The notes beneath the pieces are model-generated. The model made no database searches, was not told the DNA's origin, and worked only from the letters and a program-made list of their open reading frames with translations. DNA of 64,000 nucleotides from Leptonema sp964619535 (GTDB lineage: Bacteria; Spirochaetota; Leptospiria; Leptospirales; Leptonemataceae). Numbering within the stretch: the first letter of the stretch is position 1; the number at the start of each line of letters is the position of its first letter. The position numbers were made by a program, and so were the translations under genes. Below, one piece after another: positions 50,675-60,548 of the stretch. Location of the stretch: positions 1 through 64,000 of the forward strand of contig CAZUEX010000007.1 in NCBI GenBank assembly GCA_964619535.1, read 5' to 3'.

Positions 50675-51742
50675 ATGCGCCAGGTCAGCATATTTTTCTT
50701 GTCCGGCTATCTGCTTTTGTCATGCAGTGCCGAGGCTGTGTTTCAGCAGGATTCAGAAAAACTGGCTTTCCTTTTTGGCCTGTTGAGGATGGGACGTGTC
50801 GTTGATTCCGGACAGCTGCAGTGTACGGACGATAGCGGTATCACTATCAACTGTGATGATGCCAGCTTTCCAGGACAGGATGCTGCCTATGTCGGGGTTC
50901 CCAAACCGCGGGCCATTGCCTGGCCTGCAGTGACCGCTGATGGAGGCCTGGTTACGATCGACCACGGAACGGGACTGATATGGACGACATGCCCGATTGA
51001 CAGCACCGGGGCGCCGGATAGCACGTCGACATGTATCGGGGCGGCAGCCACTGTCGACAGCGCCACTGCTTCCAGCTATTGCAGTGCTCTGAACAGTCGC
51101 AGGTACGGCGGTTATTCTGACTGGCGTCTGCCCTCTGTGCGTGAACTGCGTTCGCTGCTGCAGCACAGTACAACGGGCATCTATTACGATACGGCAGCCT
51201 TCCCCGGTCCCGGTGCAGCAATCTTTGTCACATCTACGGTTGACGCCGGTTCAAATTTTACGGTAGATTTTAGTAATGCCTCCATTCTATTGGGAGGGGC
51301 ATCGGAATCCGTGCGATGTGTTGCCGGTCCTCCCCTGCAAACTGGCGTTTTTCAGGTACTGGACAATGGCATGGTAAGGGAAGAGAATACAGGCCTTGTG
51401 TTTTTGCGATGTGGTGCCGGACAGAGTGAGGCCGCAAACTGTGCAGGAACAGTCCAGACCATGACCTGGCAACAGGCCCTGCAGTACTGTCATAACCTTG
51501 TTCGTGGTGGACGTCGGTGGAGGCTACCTGCCATCCAGGAGCTGGAGACGCTGATCCGCTTTGATCAGGATCCTCCCTATGATACCACCGCCTTCCCCAA
51601 TGCTGCCGGTACGTGGTGGACGTCGACCGCGGATGCAGCAAGCCCTACAAGTGCCGCGGCGATCTACCTTGATGTAGGACCTCAGTATTATTTCTTCAAC
51701 AAGGCAAACCCGGCTGCCGTTCGCTGTGTGTCAGGTCCGTGA
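50675..51742 (+). CDS. Lipoprotein with two DUF1566 (Lcl) domains
   Basis: A 355-residue exported protein with a lipobox (LLLSC, Cys17). Two DUF1566 domains follow (about 85-215 and 222-355), each with the SDWRLPSVRELRSL or RRWRLPAIQELETL signature and an ending ESVRCVAGP/AAVRCVSGP. The domain is found in Leptospira and Legionella surface proteins and is thought to bind collagen- or lectin-like ligands, though its role is poorly known. Its 3' end overlaps the convergent gene by 12 bases. Confidence 0.82.
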   Translation: MRQVSIFFLSGYLLLSCSAEAVFQQDSEKLAFLFGLLRMGRVVDSGQLQCTDDSGITINCDDASFPGQDAAYVGVPKPRAIAWPAVTADGGLVTIDHGTGLIWTTCPIDSTGAPDSTSTCIGAAATVDSATASSYCSALNSRRYGGYSDWRLPSVRELRSLLQHSTTGIYYDTAAFPGPGAAIFVTSTVDAGSNFTVDFSNASILLGGASESVRCVAGPPLQTGVFQVLDNGMVREENTGLVFLRCGAGQSEAANCAGTVQTMTWQQALQYCHNLVRGGRRWRLPAIQELETLIRFDQDPPYDTTAFPNAAGTWWTSTADAASPTSAAAIYLDVGPQYYFFNKANPAAVRCVSGP

Positions 51743-53467
51743 ACGACCACCGGCCCAGCGCAAAAGCCGCTTGATTTCGCGCCCTGCATATTGCTCAATA
51801 ACAGCCCTGCGGCGTTCTTCGGAAAGGCGGTCTGCATTACGACTGATGTAGGAGTCCGCCTTTTTGCGAAGTGCTCGAGCATCTGGATAACGCTCAAAGA
51901 AATCTTCGTCTGTTGGGTCAACAGAAGCGAGTTCCTGCAAAAACTGTTCCAGAATCGGTGAGCGTTGTTCGTTCACCTGCGGCACGGCGGCGAAAAGCTG
52001 ATCTGGAGAAGACATAGCAAGAAAGCCGTGGCTTTTCAGTTCGTTTAGAACACTCTCTGCATCGAGCCTTAGAGGACGATAGGCTCCTTTGATGTTTGCT
52101 CCGTTTGCAGTCAGATTCCATACAGGAAGGTCGGGAAGGTTTGCTATGCTTTCTTCGAGCCAGTGTCGGTAGAGATTCAGAACATGGTCGCCGGGGATGT
52201 CCTCTCCCTGTAGCGATTCCACGGGCTCAAGCTGCCTGCGTTGCAGCAGCGCTTCATTGATGTGTTCCAGGCTGTGCAGCCTGTGCTGCAGGCCTGCCCA
52301 CTTTTCGTAATGATGTGTACCGACACAGTGTAGCTGTCGACCGGTCCAGGCCATATCCGTTCCCACAAGCAGTATGGGTGAGGCATCGAAGTATCGCAGC
52401 AGGTCGAAGGCAGACGTTGCCACAGAGCCTCCGGATTGCAGGGCACCGACTTCCTGGCACTGTTTGGCGGCCAGTGATGCGCCAGGCGTTTGCAGCTGCA
52501 CGGATTGACCGGCTGCATCGAAGAAGTACTTTGCCGTTGTAGAGAAAACAAACGGTGCATGCAGCTTTTCAAGCAGATGAGGATGGGTTACAAGATCGGC
52601 AAATACGACTGTGCCGGTTAAATCCTCTCCGCGCAGGTGAAGGAGGGTATGGGGTTGTGCATCGAGAACGTGTACAATGTGCGGTCTGATGCCGTAACGC
52701 AGAAGGGGCTTCAATGCCGTATCACAGGCAACAATCAGGCAATGGGAAGACAGTGCCTTGATTAACGGCAGGGATTGACGTAGCGAAGGCCCGGCTCCAA
52801 CAAGCAAAGCCGGACCTTTCCAGCAGGACTTCCAGTGTGCAAGCAGGGCCGGAGAATCGGGAGAGTGCGGAAGAAAGCGTAGATTCAACAGGGTGTTGCG
52901 AAGCCAGAGAGATTCGAACTCGAACCGCGTTAACAGATCGCTCAGCCCGGATTTCAGAAAACCATGAATGCGGCTTTCTACATCTCTGTAAAACGTGGGT
53001 GCCTTTGCAAGGCTTCCTGGATGCCGTATCATGGTTACTCCGCGAAACCGTTCGACGGGAAGCCCGGCCAGGTAGCTCCACAGGGATTCCAGCATATCAG
53101 GAGCAAAGATGTGGCAGTTCGGTGTGGCCGCAAAGGCTGCAGCAGCCGGGTCTTCCTGCACCAGGAATTGAAGCAGGTCTTTTCTGTGATCGATCAGAAT
53201 ACAGATCTGCGTTGCCGGACGACGCTGCAGCAGACGCTCGAGCAAGAGGGGATTCCCCGCTCCCGAGATCACAATGATGCGATCGGGGCGCCACGGAGAA
53301 AGCAGCCTGTCTGCCTCCTCGCCTGGAGCATACCGGGAGGCCAGTGGCCTGCGGTCGACGACAATGCGTTCACCGCTCTTTGCCGTTTCAAAGCGATACG
53401 GGTTCCGGTACGATGTGAACAGCGAATGCAGGTAAGGCTTTCTTTTCAGGAGGCTTGCAACATCCAT
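51731..53467 (-). CDS. DUF115/Maf-like motility-associated glycosyltransferase
   Basis: A 578-residue protein with a DUF115 core (GPALLVGAGPSLRQSLPLIKALSSHCLIVACDTALKPLL, then HIVHVLDAQPH and GGSVATSAFDLLRYF). This module occurs in the Maf proteins that glycosylate flagellins in Campylobacter and Aeromonas. Spirochaete flagellins can be glycosylated, so a role in this is plausible. No flagellin or sugar-nucleotide gene is adjacent. The overlap with the DUF1566 gene (12 bases) is convergent and without evident meaning. Confidence 0.75.
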   Translation of the reverse strand: MDVASLLKRKPYLHSLFTSYRNPYRFETAKSGERIVVDRRPLASRYAPGEEADRLLSPWRPDRIIVISGAGNPLLLERLLQRRPATQICILIDHRKDLLQFLVQEDPAAAAFAATPNCHIFAPDMLESLWSYLAGLPVERFRGVTMIRHPGSLAKAPTFYRDVESRIHGFLKSGLSDLLTRFEFESLWLRNTLLNLRFLPHSPDSPALLAHWKSCWKGPALLVGAGPSLRQSLPLIKALSSHCLIVACDTALKPLLRYGIRPHIVHVLDAQPHTLLHLRGEDLTGTVVFADLVTHPHLLEKLHAPFVFSTTAKYFFDAAGQSVQLQTPGASLAAKQCQEVGALQSGGSVATSAFDLLRYFDASPILLVGTDMAWTGRQLHCVGTHHYEKWAGLQHRLHSLEHINEALLQRRQLEPVESLQGEDIPGDHVLNLYRHWLEESIANLPDLPVWNLTANGANIKGAYRPLRLDAESVLNELKSHGFLAMSSPDQLFAAVPQVNEQRSPILEQFLQELASVDPTDEDFFERYPDARALRKKADSYISRNADRLSEERRRAVIEQYAGREIKRLLRWAGGRSRT

Positions 53468-53524
53468 ATTGAGGCGTATCTTGAGAATCGTCGGAATTCT
53501 TCTGACACAGAGAAAAATTTTTAC

Positions 53525-53534
53525 GTGATATCAC
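53525..53534. promoter_or_regulatory. 10-bp palindrome in the divergent smc/Maf-like promoter zone
   Basis: A perfect GTGATATCAC palindrome lies 58 bases from the ATG of the Maf-like gene. It is followed by TCACAT...ATGTGA (53531-53555), an inverted pair with a 13-base centre. It may be an operator; it does not match the CRP consensus spacing of TGTGA-N6-TCACA. Confidence 0.35.
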
Positions 53535-53578
53535 ATTTTTACCGGTGCTATGTGACATAATACGGTTATCCGGGGCCA

Positions 53579-53796
53579 TATAATCCTGCCCGGGGCCCGT
53601 CTATGGCCTTTTCGAATCCGCCGCCTTCTGAGCTTGACGGCTGGCCCGCTCGGTCGAGCCTGAACTCCCGGCCGGGGAATCAGAGACGGCCATAGAAAAG
53701 TTAATACAAAAGTAAATAGAAAACTATACAGAAAGATATAGAGAAATAGGTCGGATTACCTACGAATGAAATCGATGATGATGGCTTCCTTGAACA
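53579..53796 (+). other. Candidate structured 5' leader of smc
   Basis: A TATAAT (53579-53584) suggests transcription from about 53591. The leader contains complementary arms CTATGGCC (53601-53608) and GGCCATAG (53688-53695) that close an ~80-base multi-stem region with internal GC hairpins (for example GCTC-GGTC-GAGC and CCC-GGCC-GGG). The tail to 53796 is A-rich. I recognise no riboswitch family. No gene is visible here; this fills the gap 53468-53796 together with the palindrome upstream. Confidence 0.4.
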
Positions 53797-56544
53797 ATGC
53801 GTGTTAAAAAGATCAGAATGGTCGGCTTTAAGTCCTTTGCCGACGAAACCGTTATCACTCCGCAAGATGGTATGACGGCCATTGTCGGTCCGAATGGATG
53901 CGGCAAGTCGAACATCGTCGATGCTGTGCGCTGGGTTCTTGGCGAAAAATCCGGACGGGCTCTTCGCGGCAAGAGTATGGAAGATGTAATCTTCCTCGGA
54001 GCAGAAACACGCAAGCCGGCGGGTATGGCCGAAGTGGAGATCATCTTTGATAACCAGGATCGCGTCCTTCCTATCGATATGGATGAGGTGGCCATAGGAC
54101 GTCGTATCTATCCGGGATCATCGAGTGAATACATCCTGAACGGAAAGCGCGCAACAAGGCGGGAAATCGACCAGCTTCTGATGGATACAGGTATCGGCAA
54201 GACGGCCTACTCCATCATGGAGCAGGGACGGATGTCCGAAATCCTGAAGGCATCGCCTGAAGAACGGCGATCGCTCTTTGATGAGGCAGCCGGTATTTCT
54301 CGATTCAAGGCCGAGAAACTGGAAACAGAAAAGAAGCTGGAAGATACGCGACAGAACATGTTGCGTCTGAATGACATCCTGCGCGAAAAAGAAAAGGAGC
54401 TGGCTCACCTTGATAAGCAGGCCAGGAAGACCCGGGAGTACCTAAAGCTGAAGGAGCGCCTGGACCGGCATGACCTGCATTTGCGTTACCTGAAGCATGT
54501 TGAACTAAAAGAGAAAGAGAAGAAGGCAGCAGAACGCTTGCGGGAGCTGCTTGAAAAGAAGAATCGCATATTCGAACAGATTACCGCCAGGGAACAGGAA
54601 GCCGAGGAGCTTGAAAAGCGAAACCAGGCAGACCTTGAGTCCATGCAAAACCTGGACCGAGAGTACCATCAGTCCATCGGACAGATTGAATCGCTGGTAC
54701 AGCGTCTTACAGAAATCGACAGGCACATTGAAGATCGGCGCTCCAAGCTGGAACAGATACGAAATCGTTTTAAAGGCGAAAAGAAGTTCCATGCCAGCAT
54801 TGAAAAGAAGCTACAGGAATCGCTTCAGCTTGTACTGGACCTCGGCCAGGAGATTGAAACGATCGAGGCAGCGATAGCGAAAAGCAGCGAGGTCTTACAG
54901 TCGCATGAAGAGAACTATCGCAATACACTTGTACGCGAAGAGCAGCTCGTCCAGCAGATGGAAGGGCTGGATCATGAACAGAAGGCCTTGCTTGAAGAGC
55001 TTCGTTCGATTACGGAAGATCTGATTACAAGTATCGAAAACAGACAGAAGGATTTGCGCGAAGGCGAAGAACAGCGCCACAAGGTAGGTGAATCGATCCG
55101 TTCCTATCTGCAGACATCATCTTCACTGGTCGAAGAAGCTCGCTCAAAGCTTGGAGAGGGGAAAACAGAAGCCGCCGTAAAGGCCCTTTCGCAGATCAAC
55201 CTCGGTAACGTTCTTTCGGAGTTCGACGAGTATCAGCGCATCGAAGGAGAGTTCCGGGAGCTCTTTTTTGGCGAAACCGGTCTGCTTTCGCGAAAGGACG
55301 AAATAGATCGGCGCATGAAGGACATTGAAACCCGTCGAGAAACAGCTCAGAATGAAATACGCAAGCTGAATGAGAAACGGAAAGAGCTGCTCATCCTTGT
55401 GGAACGGGAAAAACAGCGCCGCATGGAAATGGAGCTCAATCTGCGAGATTTCCGGGCAAGAAAAAGCAGTTCTGCAGAAGCCCGCGACAATATCCAGGCT
55501 CAGATTGACGGCTCTCTGGAAAGGTTGAAATACCTGGGCGAAGAGGAGCAGGATGCCATTCGCCAGCTGCAGGCTCTGGAAGAGCAAAAGGGAAAGCTGC
55601 GCGAAGACGCCAGGAACCTCAAAAAGTCATCCGCTGAGCTAAACAAGAACCTGCTTGGAATGCAGAAGAACGTTTCACGCCTGCGTGATCAAATCCTCGA
55701 ATTGCGCAGGCAGGCCGGAAAAGAGCGTGAAAGTATTGATCGACTTATTCCAGAGATCTCTACAAGAGAGCGTGCTGAAGAGAATATCAGGGTAGCACTG
55801 ATGTCTCTGGAAGAGGAACTGTATAACGATTATCAGATGAGCCCCGGTGAACTGTATGAGCAGTGTGGAAAGAAACGTCTGCGAGCAGAGGAGGAAGAGT
55901 CTGAATTCCGTCGCATCAGGGCTGAAATACAGGCACTCGGCCAGTTCAATGCTCTTGCCATAGAAGAGTTTGAAAGAAGCAAGCAGGCCCTGGATGAACT
56001 GCTGAAACAGAAAAAGGACATTGAGGATTCCGAAAAGAATATTCGAGATATTATCGAGAAGATCGATGAGAAATCAAAAACGATCTTTCTGGACGTCTTT
56101 GCGCGTATCCAGAATAACTTTGAAAGTGTGTTTCAAAGCCTCTTTGGCGGAGGTAAGGCCAGCCTGACATTGACCGAACCCGACAATGCCCTGAATTCCG
56201 GGATTCAGATTATGGTGCAGCCTCCCGGTAAGAAGAATTCGTCCCTTTCTCTGCTATCCGGAGGGGAGCAGAACATGACGGCCATTGCTTTGATGTTTGC
56301 CACGTATCTTGTGCGGCCATCTCCCTTCTGCCTGCTTGATGAGATTGATGCACCGCTGGACGATCAGAACGTTCAACGTTTTCTGAAGATGCTGTCGGGC
56401 TTTTCTTCTCGTTCACAGTTTATCGTGATTACCCATAACAAGCTGACCATGTCGCGATCCAATGCGATCTTTGGTGTTACCCAGGAAGAGGCAGGCGTTT
56501 CAAAGCTGATCTCGGTGAAAATGGAGGACCGGGCTGCACTATGA
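53797..56544 (+). CDS. smc: Chromosome segregation protein SMC, hinge not recognisable
   Basis: An ABC-type ATPase of 915 residues. Walker A is at 31-39 (GPNGCGKSN), the Q-loop/R-loop follow, and the C-terminal LSLLSGGEQNMTAIAL signature (817-832) and Walker B CLLDEIDAP (845-853) are intact. Long coiled coils fill 160-780. Usual SMC is ~1,150-1,200 residues with a ~150-residue hinge between coils; here the interval (about 429-492) is only ~60 residues without hinge motifs. It acts with ScpA/ScpB in DNA looping; those are not in the window. The ATG at 53797 begins MRVKKIRMVGFKSF. Confidence 0.9.
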   Translation: MRVKKIRMVGFKSFADETVITPQDGMTAIVGPNGCGKSNIVDAVRWVLGEKSGRALRGKSMEDVIFLGAETRKPAGMAEVEIIFDNQDRVLPIDMDEVAIGRRIYPGSSSEYILNGKRATRREIDQLLMDTGIGKTAYSIMEQGRMSEILKASPEERRSLFDEAAGISRFKAEKLETEKKLEDTRQNMLRLNDILREKEKELAHLDKQARKTREYLKLKERLDRHDLHLRYLKHVELKEKEKKAAERLRELLEKKNRIFEQITAREQEAEELEKRNQADLESMQNLDREYHQSIGQIESLVQRLTEIDRHIEDRRSKLEQIRNRFKGEKKFHASIEKKLQESLQLVLDLGQEIETIEAAIAKSSEVLQSHEENYRNTLVREEQLVQQMEGLDHEQKALLEELRSITEDLITSIENRQKDLREGEEQRHKVGESIRSYLQTSSSLVEEARSKLGEGKTEAAVKALSQINLGNVLSEFDEYQRIEGEFRELFFGETGLLSRKDEIDRRMKDIETRRETAQNEIRKLNEKRKELLILVEREKQRRMEMELNLRDFRARKSSSAEARDNIQAQIDGSLERLKYLGEEEQDAIRQLQALEEQKGKLREDARNLKKSSAELNKNLLGMQKNVSRLRDQILELRRQAGKERESIDRLIPEISTRERAEENIRVALMSLEEELYNDYQMSPGELYEQCGKKRLRAEEEESEFRRIRAEIQALGQFNALAIEEFERSKQALDELLKQKKDIEDSEKNIRDIIEKIDEKSKTIFLDVFARIQNNFESVFQSLFGGGKASLTLTEPDNALNSGIQIMVQPPGKKNSSLSLLSGGEQNMTAIALMFATYLVRPSPFCLLDEIDAPLDDQNVQRFLKMLSGFSSRSQFIVITHNKLTMSRSNAIFGVTQEEAGVSKLISVKMEDRAAL

Positions 56545-58157
56545 TGCCCTGGCTAAAGCGACTGACAGCCGGGTTCCTCTTCGTCCCTGCTTTGATGTTT
56601 GCCGAGAACGTTCCAGACGATGCCCGACATCTTGTATCGGAAAGACGGGAACGCACCCTGCTTTTTATACCGCTGAAAAACGAAACAGGCGAAGAAGAGC
56701 TGGATTATCTTTCCTATGGTATACCGGCATTACTTTTTTCGAATATCCGCACGCATTTCTTGATTGAAGGCAAGCCTCTTGCGGAGCGCTCTTTACAGCC
56801 TGCCGGTCCTTCTACCAGGCCATCCGCTTCCGCGGGGAGTATTCTTCTAAAAGTAAGGATGCTGGATTTTCGATCGGCAAAGCTGCGGGAAAGGCAGCGC
56901 GGATTGCCGGAAGGCCTGTCCCTTCTGCCTGCAAAAGAAGCGGAGCTGCAAGGGGCCGATCCGGCCGATACGGCCATACGTTATGGTGCAGAGTGGTTTG
57001 TGTATGGCACCGTTCAGTATAAGCCCGTGCCGGATCCGGAATACACGGATGCACAGGGCAGGCGCATCCGAATTACTCCGGAGATGCGAAAACGGCTGGA
57101 AGGCAAGGAGCTGCCTCCGGCATTAAAGAGGCTCCTTAAAGAAGCGAAGCCTTCGCAACTGATTGTCAGGGTTTACCTGCGATCGTTTGAACGGCCGGAC
57201 GTTCTCTGGTCTCATACGTTTGTTTTACGGGCGGACAATCCCTATGAAGGCACGGACTTTGTGGCCCCGGCAGCTGCCCTGGAAAAGGCAATACTGAAGG
57301 CCAATCCGTACAGCCTGGAGATTCGCAGCCCCGAACAGGGCTTTGTTTTCTTGAACGGGGCCTATGCCGGTAAGACTCCGCTTTCTATTCGCGTCCCGGC
57401 TGCACCGATCCGTCTGCGCGTGGAGCAGGACGGATGCAACATATACCGTCACACCTGGAAACCCGGTGAGGCAACGACGGTGCAGGTCCCCTGCCAGACC
57501 TATCGCGGGCGGGCCGTGCTTTCCGTTAAGTCGGTGCCAGAAGGGGCTGATGTTTTTCTGAATCATGAATACCTGGGAAAGACCCCTCTTCGCAGAACCG
57601 ATCTTCCTCCTGGAGTGCATCGTGTGCGGGTGTCTGCCGAGGGCTATATCGATGGCTTTTATGGAGTAGAGCTGAAAGACGATGTGGCCGTCGATGTTGT
57701 AGCGCAGCTGAATCCTGGAGATACGGTGCAGTTCTATACGGATCCCGGCTATGCCATCCAGGACTGGACCTATGAGGATCTTTCACTTGGCCTTTTCCTG
57801 CAGAGTATTGCCTTTGGCCTTGGATGGGCCTATACTGATCTACGTGCGAATGAGATTCGCGATTCCATTCGTTCTCCCTGGCTGCCGTATTTTTATCCAG
57901 ATCCCTCTTACGGGCTCTGGCAGTATCACACGTTTGAAGATGCAAGGCTTAAGGCCCTGAAATGGGAAAGAGGAGGCCGGATCATGTCCGGGCTTGGCAC
58001 ACTGTCGTTACTCGGGTCGTTTTATTATCTGTATCGCTCCCTGAAGCATCAGGAGCGCCCCTTTGGTGAGATCGAGGCCGGAGGCCAGCCCTTCCTGTTC
58101 GGTATGCCCGGACATCGCCAGGCCGTTTATGGGGCGGGCATGCGGTGGTCCTTTTGA
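56541..58157 (+). CDS. PEGA-domain exported protein
   Basis: A 538-residue protein with a signal peptide (MMPWLKRLTAGFLFVPALMFA). The middle has two PEGA-like beta-domains (about 254-310 and 320-390: VFLNGAYAGKTPLS, VFLNHEYLGKTPL). The first ~190 residues form an ABC-transport-like or assembly domain of unknown type (TLLFIPLKNETGEEELDYLSYGIPALLF). A hydrophobic helical stretch lies near 405-425. The start overlaps the smc stop (ATGA), so it is expressed with smc. Confidence 0.72.
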   Translation: MMPWLKRLTAGFLFVPALMFAENVPDDARHLVSERRERTLLFIPLKNETGEEELDYLSYGIPALLFSNIRTHFLIEGKPLAERSLQPAGPSTRPSASAGSILLKVRMLDFRSAKLRERQRGLPEGLSLLPAKEAELQGADPADTAIRYGAEWFVYGTVQYKPVPDPEYTDAQGRRIRITPEMRKRLEGKELPPALKRLLKEAKPSQLIVRVYLRSFERPDVLWSHTFVLRADNPYEGTDFVAPAAALEKAILKANPYSLEIRSPEQGFVFLNGAYAGKTPLSIRVPAAPIRLRVEQDGCNIYRHTWKPGEATTVQVPCQTYRGRAVLSVKSVPEGADVFLNHEYLGKTPLRRTDLPPGVHRVRVSAEGYIDGFYGVELKDDVAVDVVAQLNPGDTVQFYTDPGYAIQDWTYEDLSLGLFLQSIAFGLGWAYTDLRANEIRDSIRSPWLPYFYPDPSYGLWQYHTFEDARLKALKWERGGRIMSGLGTLSLLGSFYYLYRSLKHQERPFGEIEAGGQPFLFGMPGHRQAVYGAGMRWSF

Positions 58158-58167
58158 GAATGATTCT
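58157..58167. repeat. Second copy of the AGAATGATTCT palindrome core
   Basis: The 11-base core of the PerR-like operator before the sigma-factor gene recurs here, at the end of the PEGA gene and 147 bases before the c-di-GMP gene. Outer bases are not symmetric (TG...GG), so it is weaker. Confidence 0.3.
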
Positions 58168-58313
58168 GGATCAATGTCTTTTTTTTAAAAATTGTACGAA
58201 AACTACATGTGATATACGTCTCAGTGGTGTAAGATCGATAGGCAGTCTTTTTGAAAATAGTGCTGGTGTATGGATCCGTTTCGTTGTAGAGCTTTCAATA
58301 GGGGTGATCATGT

Positions 58314-60461
58314 ATGGACCATGCTGAAGAACTTACCGTGGATCCACGACTTCTGCAGGCCGTGCTCGACGATACCGATGATATTGTAATCATTACGGAT
58401 GCAGAGGGTATCATCCGGTACGTAAACCGTTCGTTTGAACGTATTACGGGTTTTACTGCCGAAGAGGCCCAGGGCCGAACACCTTCACTGCTTCGATCCC
58501 GCTATCATGATTCGGATTACTATAAAGAACTGTGGCAGACGATCTTACAGGGAAAGCCCTACCATGGAGACGTCATCAATCGAAAGAAGGACGGAACCTT
58601 TTATTTCGAAGAGAAGACCATTACACCAATCCTTGATTCTTCCGGTCGGGTAACGCACTATGTATCGACAGGCAGGGATGTAACCTGGCGACGTAAAGCG
58701 GAACGCCTGCTGCGGATGCGTTTTGAAATCTCGGAGATCCTTCTTCGTTCGTCCTCTATAGATGGATTGATGCCGGTACTGCATGCCATTGGCCGTCATA
58801 TGGGGGCACCGGTGGTGGAATACTGGACCCGCAATGCCGGCAGATACGAAAAGACGTATAGCTGGACTGTCGGAGCCGGAGAAAGACGGTCCTTTGTCTG
58901 CTCCGTAAACGAAGGGGCCTTTCTGGCCATTGTCGAACACCGTCGACGCAGTACGCTGTTTACAAACCTGCGCAACAATCCCCTTTTTCGCAGACGCTTC
59001 TGTTCGGCCGAAGGAGGCTGTGAATCGCTTGTGGCCTGTCCTGTTATGGCATCGGGCCGTGAACTGGAAGGGATGATCATTGTATACGGGCCTGCTCCTG
59101 AGGTTGCCGATGAGGAGGCCCTTGCAGCCCTTACAGAGGTCGGATCGCAGCTGGGGGAGTACATCCGGCGCAAGCAGGCCGAGGAACAGCTTACCGATCT
59201 TGCCTATTATGATACGGTGACCGGTCTGCCAAACCGGAACCTCTTCTTCGATCGCCTGAAAACGGCCTTGAAGCATGCGAAACGGGATAACACATCGCTG
59301 GCGGTTCTGTTTATCGACATGGACCGCTTTAAGTTAATCAACGATACCTTCGGTCATCGTGCCGGCGACCAGCTCCTGTACGAAGCGGCCTCGCGATTGC
59401 GTGGCTGTTTACGACCGGAGGATACGATTTCAAGGCTGGGAGGGGATGAGTTTCTCGTTCTGCTCGAAAACTTTGCCAATATCTCTGACATACAGTTCGT
59501 ATGCCAGAGGATCGTGAATGCCTTTGCCGATCCCTTTATCGTGGAAAGCCATGAAATACTGTTGCAGGTCAGTATTGGAATCAGCTGCTATCCAGAGGAT
59601 GCCGAGGGGCCGGCAGAACTGCTCCGTCAGGCAGATCAGGCCATGTACAGGGCAAAGCAGCTCGAAGGATCGGCCTTTGCCATGTTTAACTATGAGCTGG
59701 ATCGTGAAGTGGTGCAGGCCATGGAGATACAGGCCATGCTGCAGCAGGAGATCCAGAACCACTGTGCCCATATGATGGTCTTTTACCAGCCACAGGTGGA
59801 TCCCCTGACCCGGCAGTTAAAAGGGCTGGAGGCCTTGCTTCGCTGGAACGATCCTGAGCGGGGCTTTATTGAGCCTTCCCTGTTTATTACACCGGCCGAA
59901 AAGGCCGGTATGATCCAGCCACTGACAGAATTTGTTTTCGACCAGGTCAGCAATGACCTGCGCCACAGCGGCAAAGACATAGAGGTCTCAATCAACATCT
60001 CTGGAAAGCTGCTTCACAATCCGTCTTTCCTTGAGTTTGTCCGGCAACGTGTGGATCGCCGTGAGGTGGATGCCGGCAAGATCGTTCTGGAAATCACAGA
60101 GACGGCCGCCGTTCAGTTCTTTGATGAATCGTGTAAGAAGCTGCAGGCCCTGAAGCAGATGGGATTCCGCATAGCCCTCGATGACTTTGGAACAGGTCAC
60201 TCTTCTCTAAATTATTTGATGCAGCTGCCTGTCGATATGATCAAGATTGACCGCAGCTTCATCTCGCGAATCGCCGAAAACCGCAAATCGAGAGAGATTG
60301 TGCGTCTTGCCCTGAACATCGCCTCTTCTCTGGAACTGGACGTTGTTGCCGAAGGGGTGGAGGATGAGGAGCAGATGGCGTTCCTCGTGGAAAACGGCTG
60401 CCGTAGTGTGCAGGGCTACCTCACAGGTCAGCCGGCTCCGCTGACCGAACTGGCCGTGTAG
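58314..60461 (+). CDS. PAS-GAF-GGDEF-EAL c-di-GMP turnover protein
   Basis: A 715-residue soluble protein. PAS domain (about 13-125), GAF-like domain (about 140-285), GGDEF (about 300-455) with intact SRLGGDEF and an RPED inhibitory site, and EAL (about 475-710) with LEALLRW, INISGKLL, LEITETAAV, DDFGTGHSS, VAEGVEDEEQ and QGYLTGQP. Both catalytic domains are intact, so it could synthesise or degrade c-di-GMP. GGGGTGAT precedes the ATG at 58314. No membrane anchor. Confidence 0.9.
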   Translation: MDHAEELTVDPRLLQAVLDDTDDIVIITDAEGIIRYVNRSFERITGFTAEEAQGRTPSLLRSRYHDSDYYKELWQTILQGKPYHGDVINRKKDGTFYFEEKTITPILDSSGRVTHYVSTGRDVTWRRKAERLLRMRFEISEILLRSSSIDGLMPVLHAIGRHMGAPVVEYWTRNAGRYEKTYSWTVGAGERRSFVCSVNEGAFLAIVEHRRRSTLFTNLRNNPLFRRRFCSAEGGCESLVACPVMASGRELEGMIIVYGPAPEVADEEALAALTEVGSQLGEYIRRKQAEEQLTDLAYYDTVTGLPNRNLFFDRLKTALKHAKRDNTSLAVLFIDMDRFKLINDTFGHRAGDQLLYEAASRLRGCLRPEDTISRLGGDEFLVLLENFANISDIQFVCQRIVNAFADPFIVESHEILLQVSIGISCYPEDAEGPAELLRQADQAMYRAKQLEGSAFAMFNYELDREVVQAMEIQAMLQQEIQNHCAHMMVFYQPQVDPLTRQLKGLEALLRWNDPERGFIEPSLFITPAEKAGMIQPLTEFVFDQVSNDLRHSGKDIEVSINISGKLLHNPSFLEFVRQRVDRREVDAGKIVLEITETAAVQFFDESCKKLQALKQMGFRIALDDFGTGHSSLNYLMQLPVDMIKIDRSFISRIAENRKSREIVRLALNIASSLELDVVAEGVEDEEQMAFLVENGCRSVQGYLTGQPAPLTELAV

Positions 60462-60548
60462 GCCTCGCATGGGCCCTCTGTTTCGAGCTTTCCCTTTTCG
60501 ATGTCTTAGAAAAATTGACGTGAAAATCAATCTGATCGGGAGAGAGTC

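Noticed and set aside
53601..53695. Known riboswitch, tmRNA, SRP or RNase P RNA in the smc leader
   Set aside because: Searched by eye for the core motifs of these RNAs (for example GEMM, cobalamin box, SRP GGAA/GNAR loop) and found none; kept only as an unclassified structured leader.
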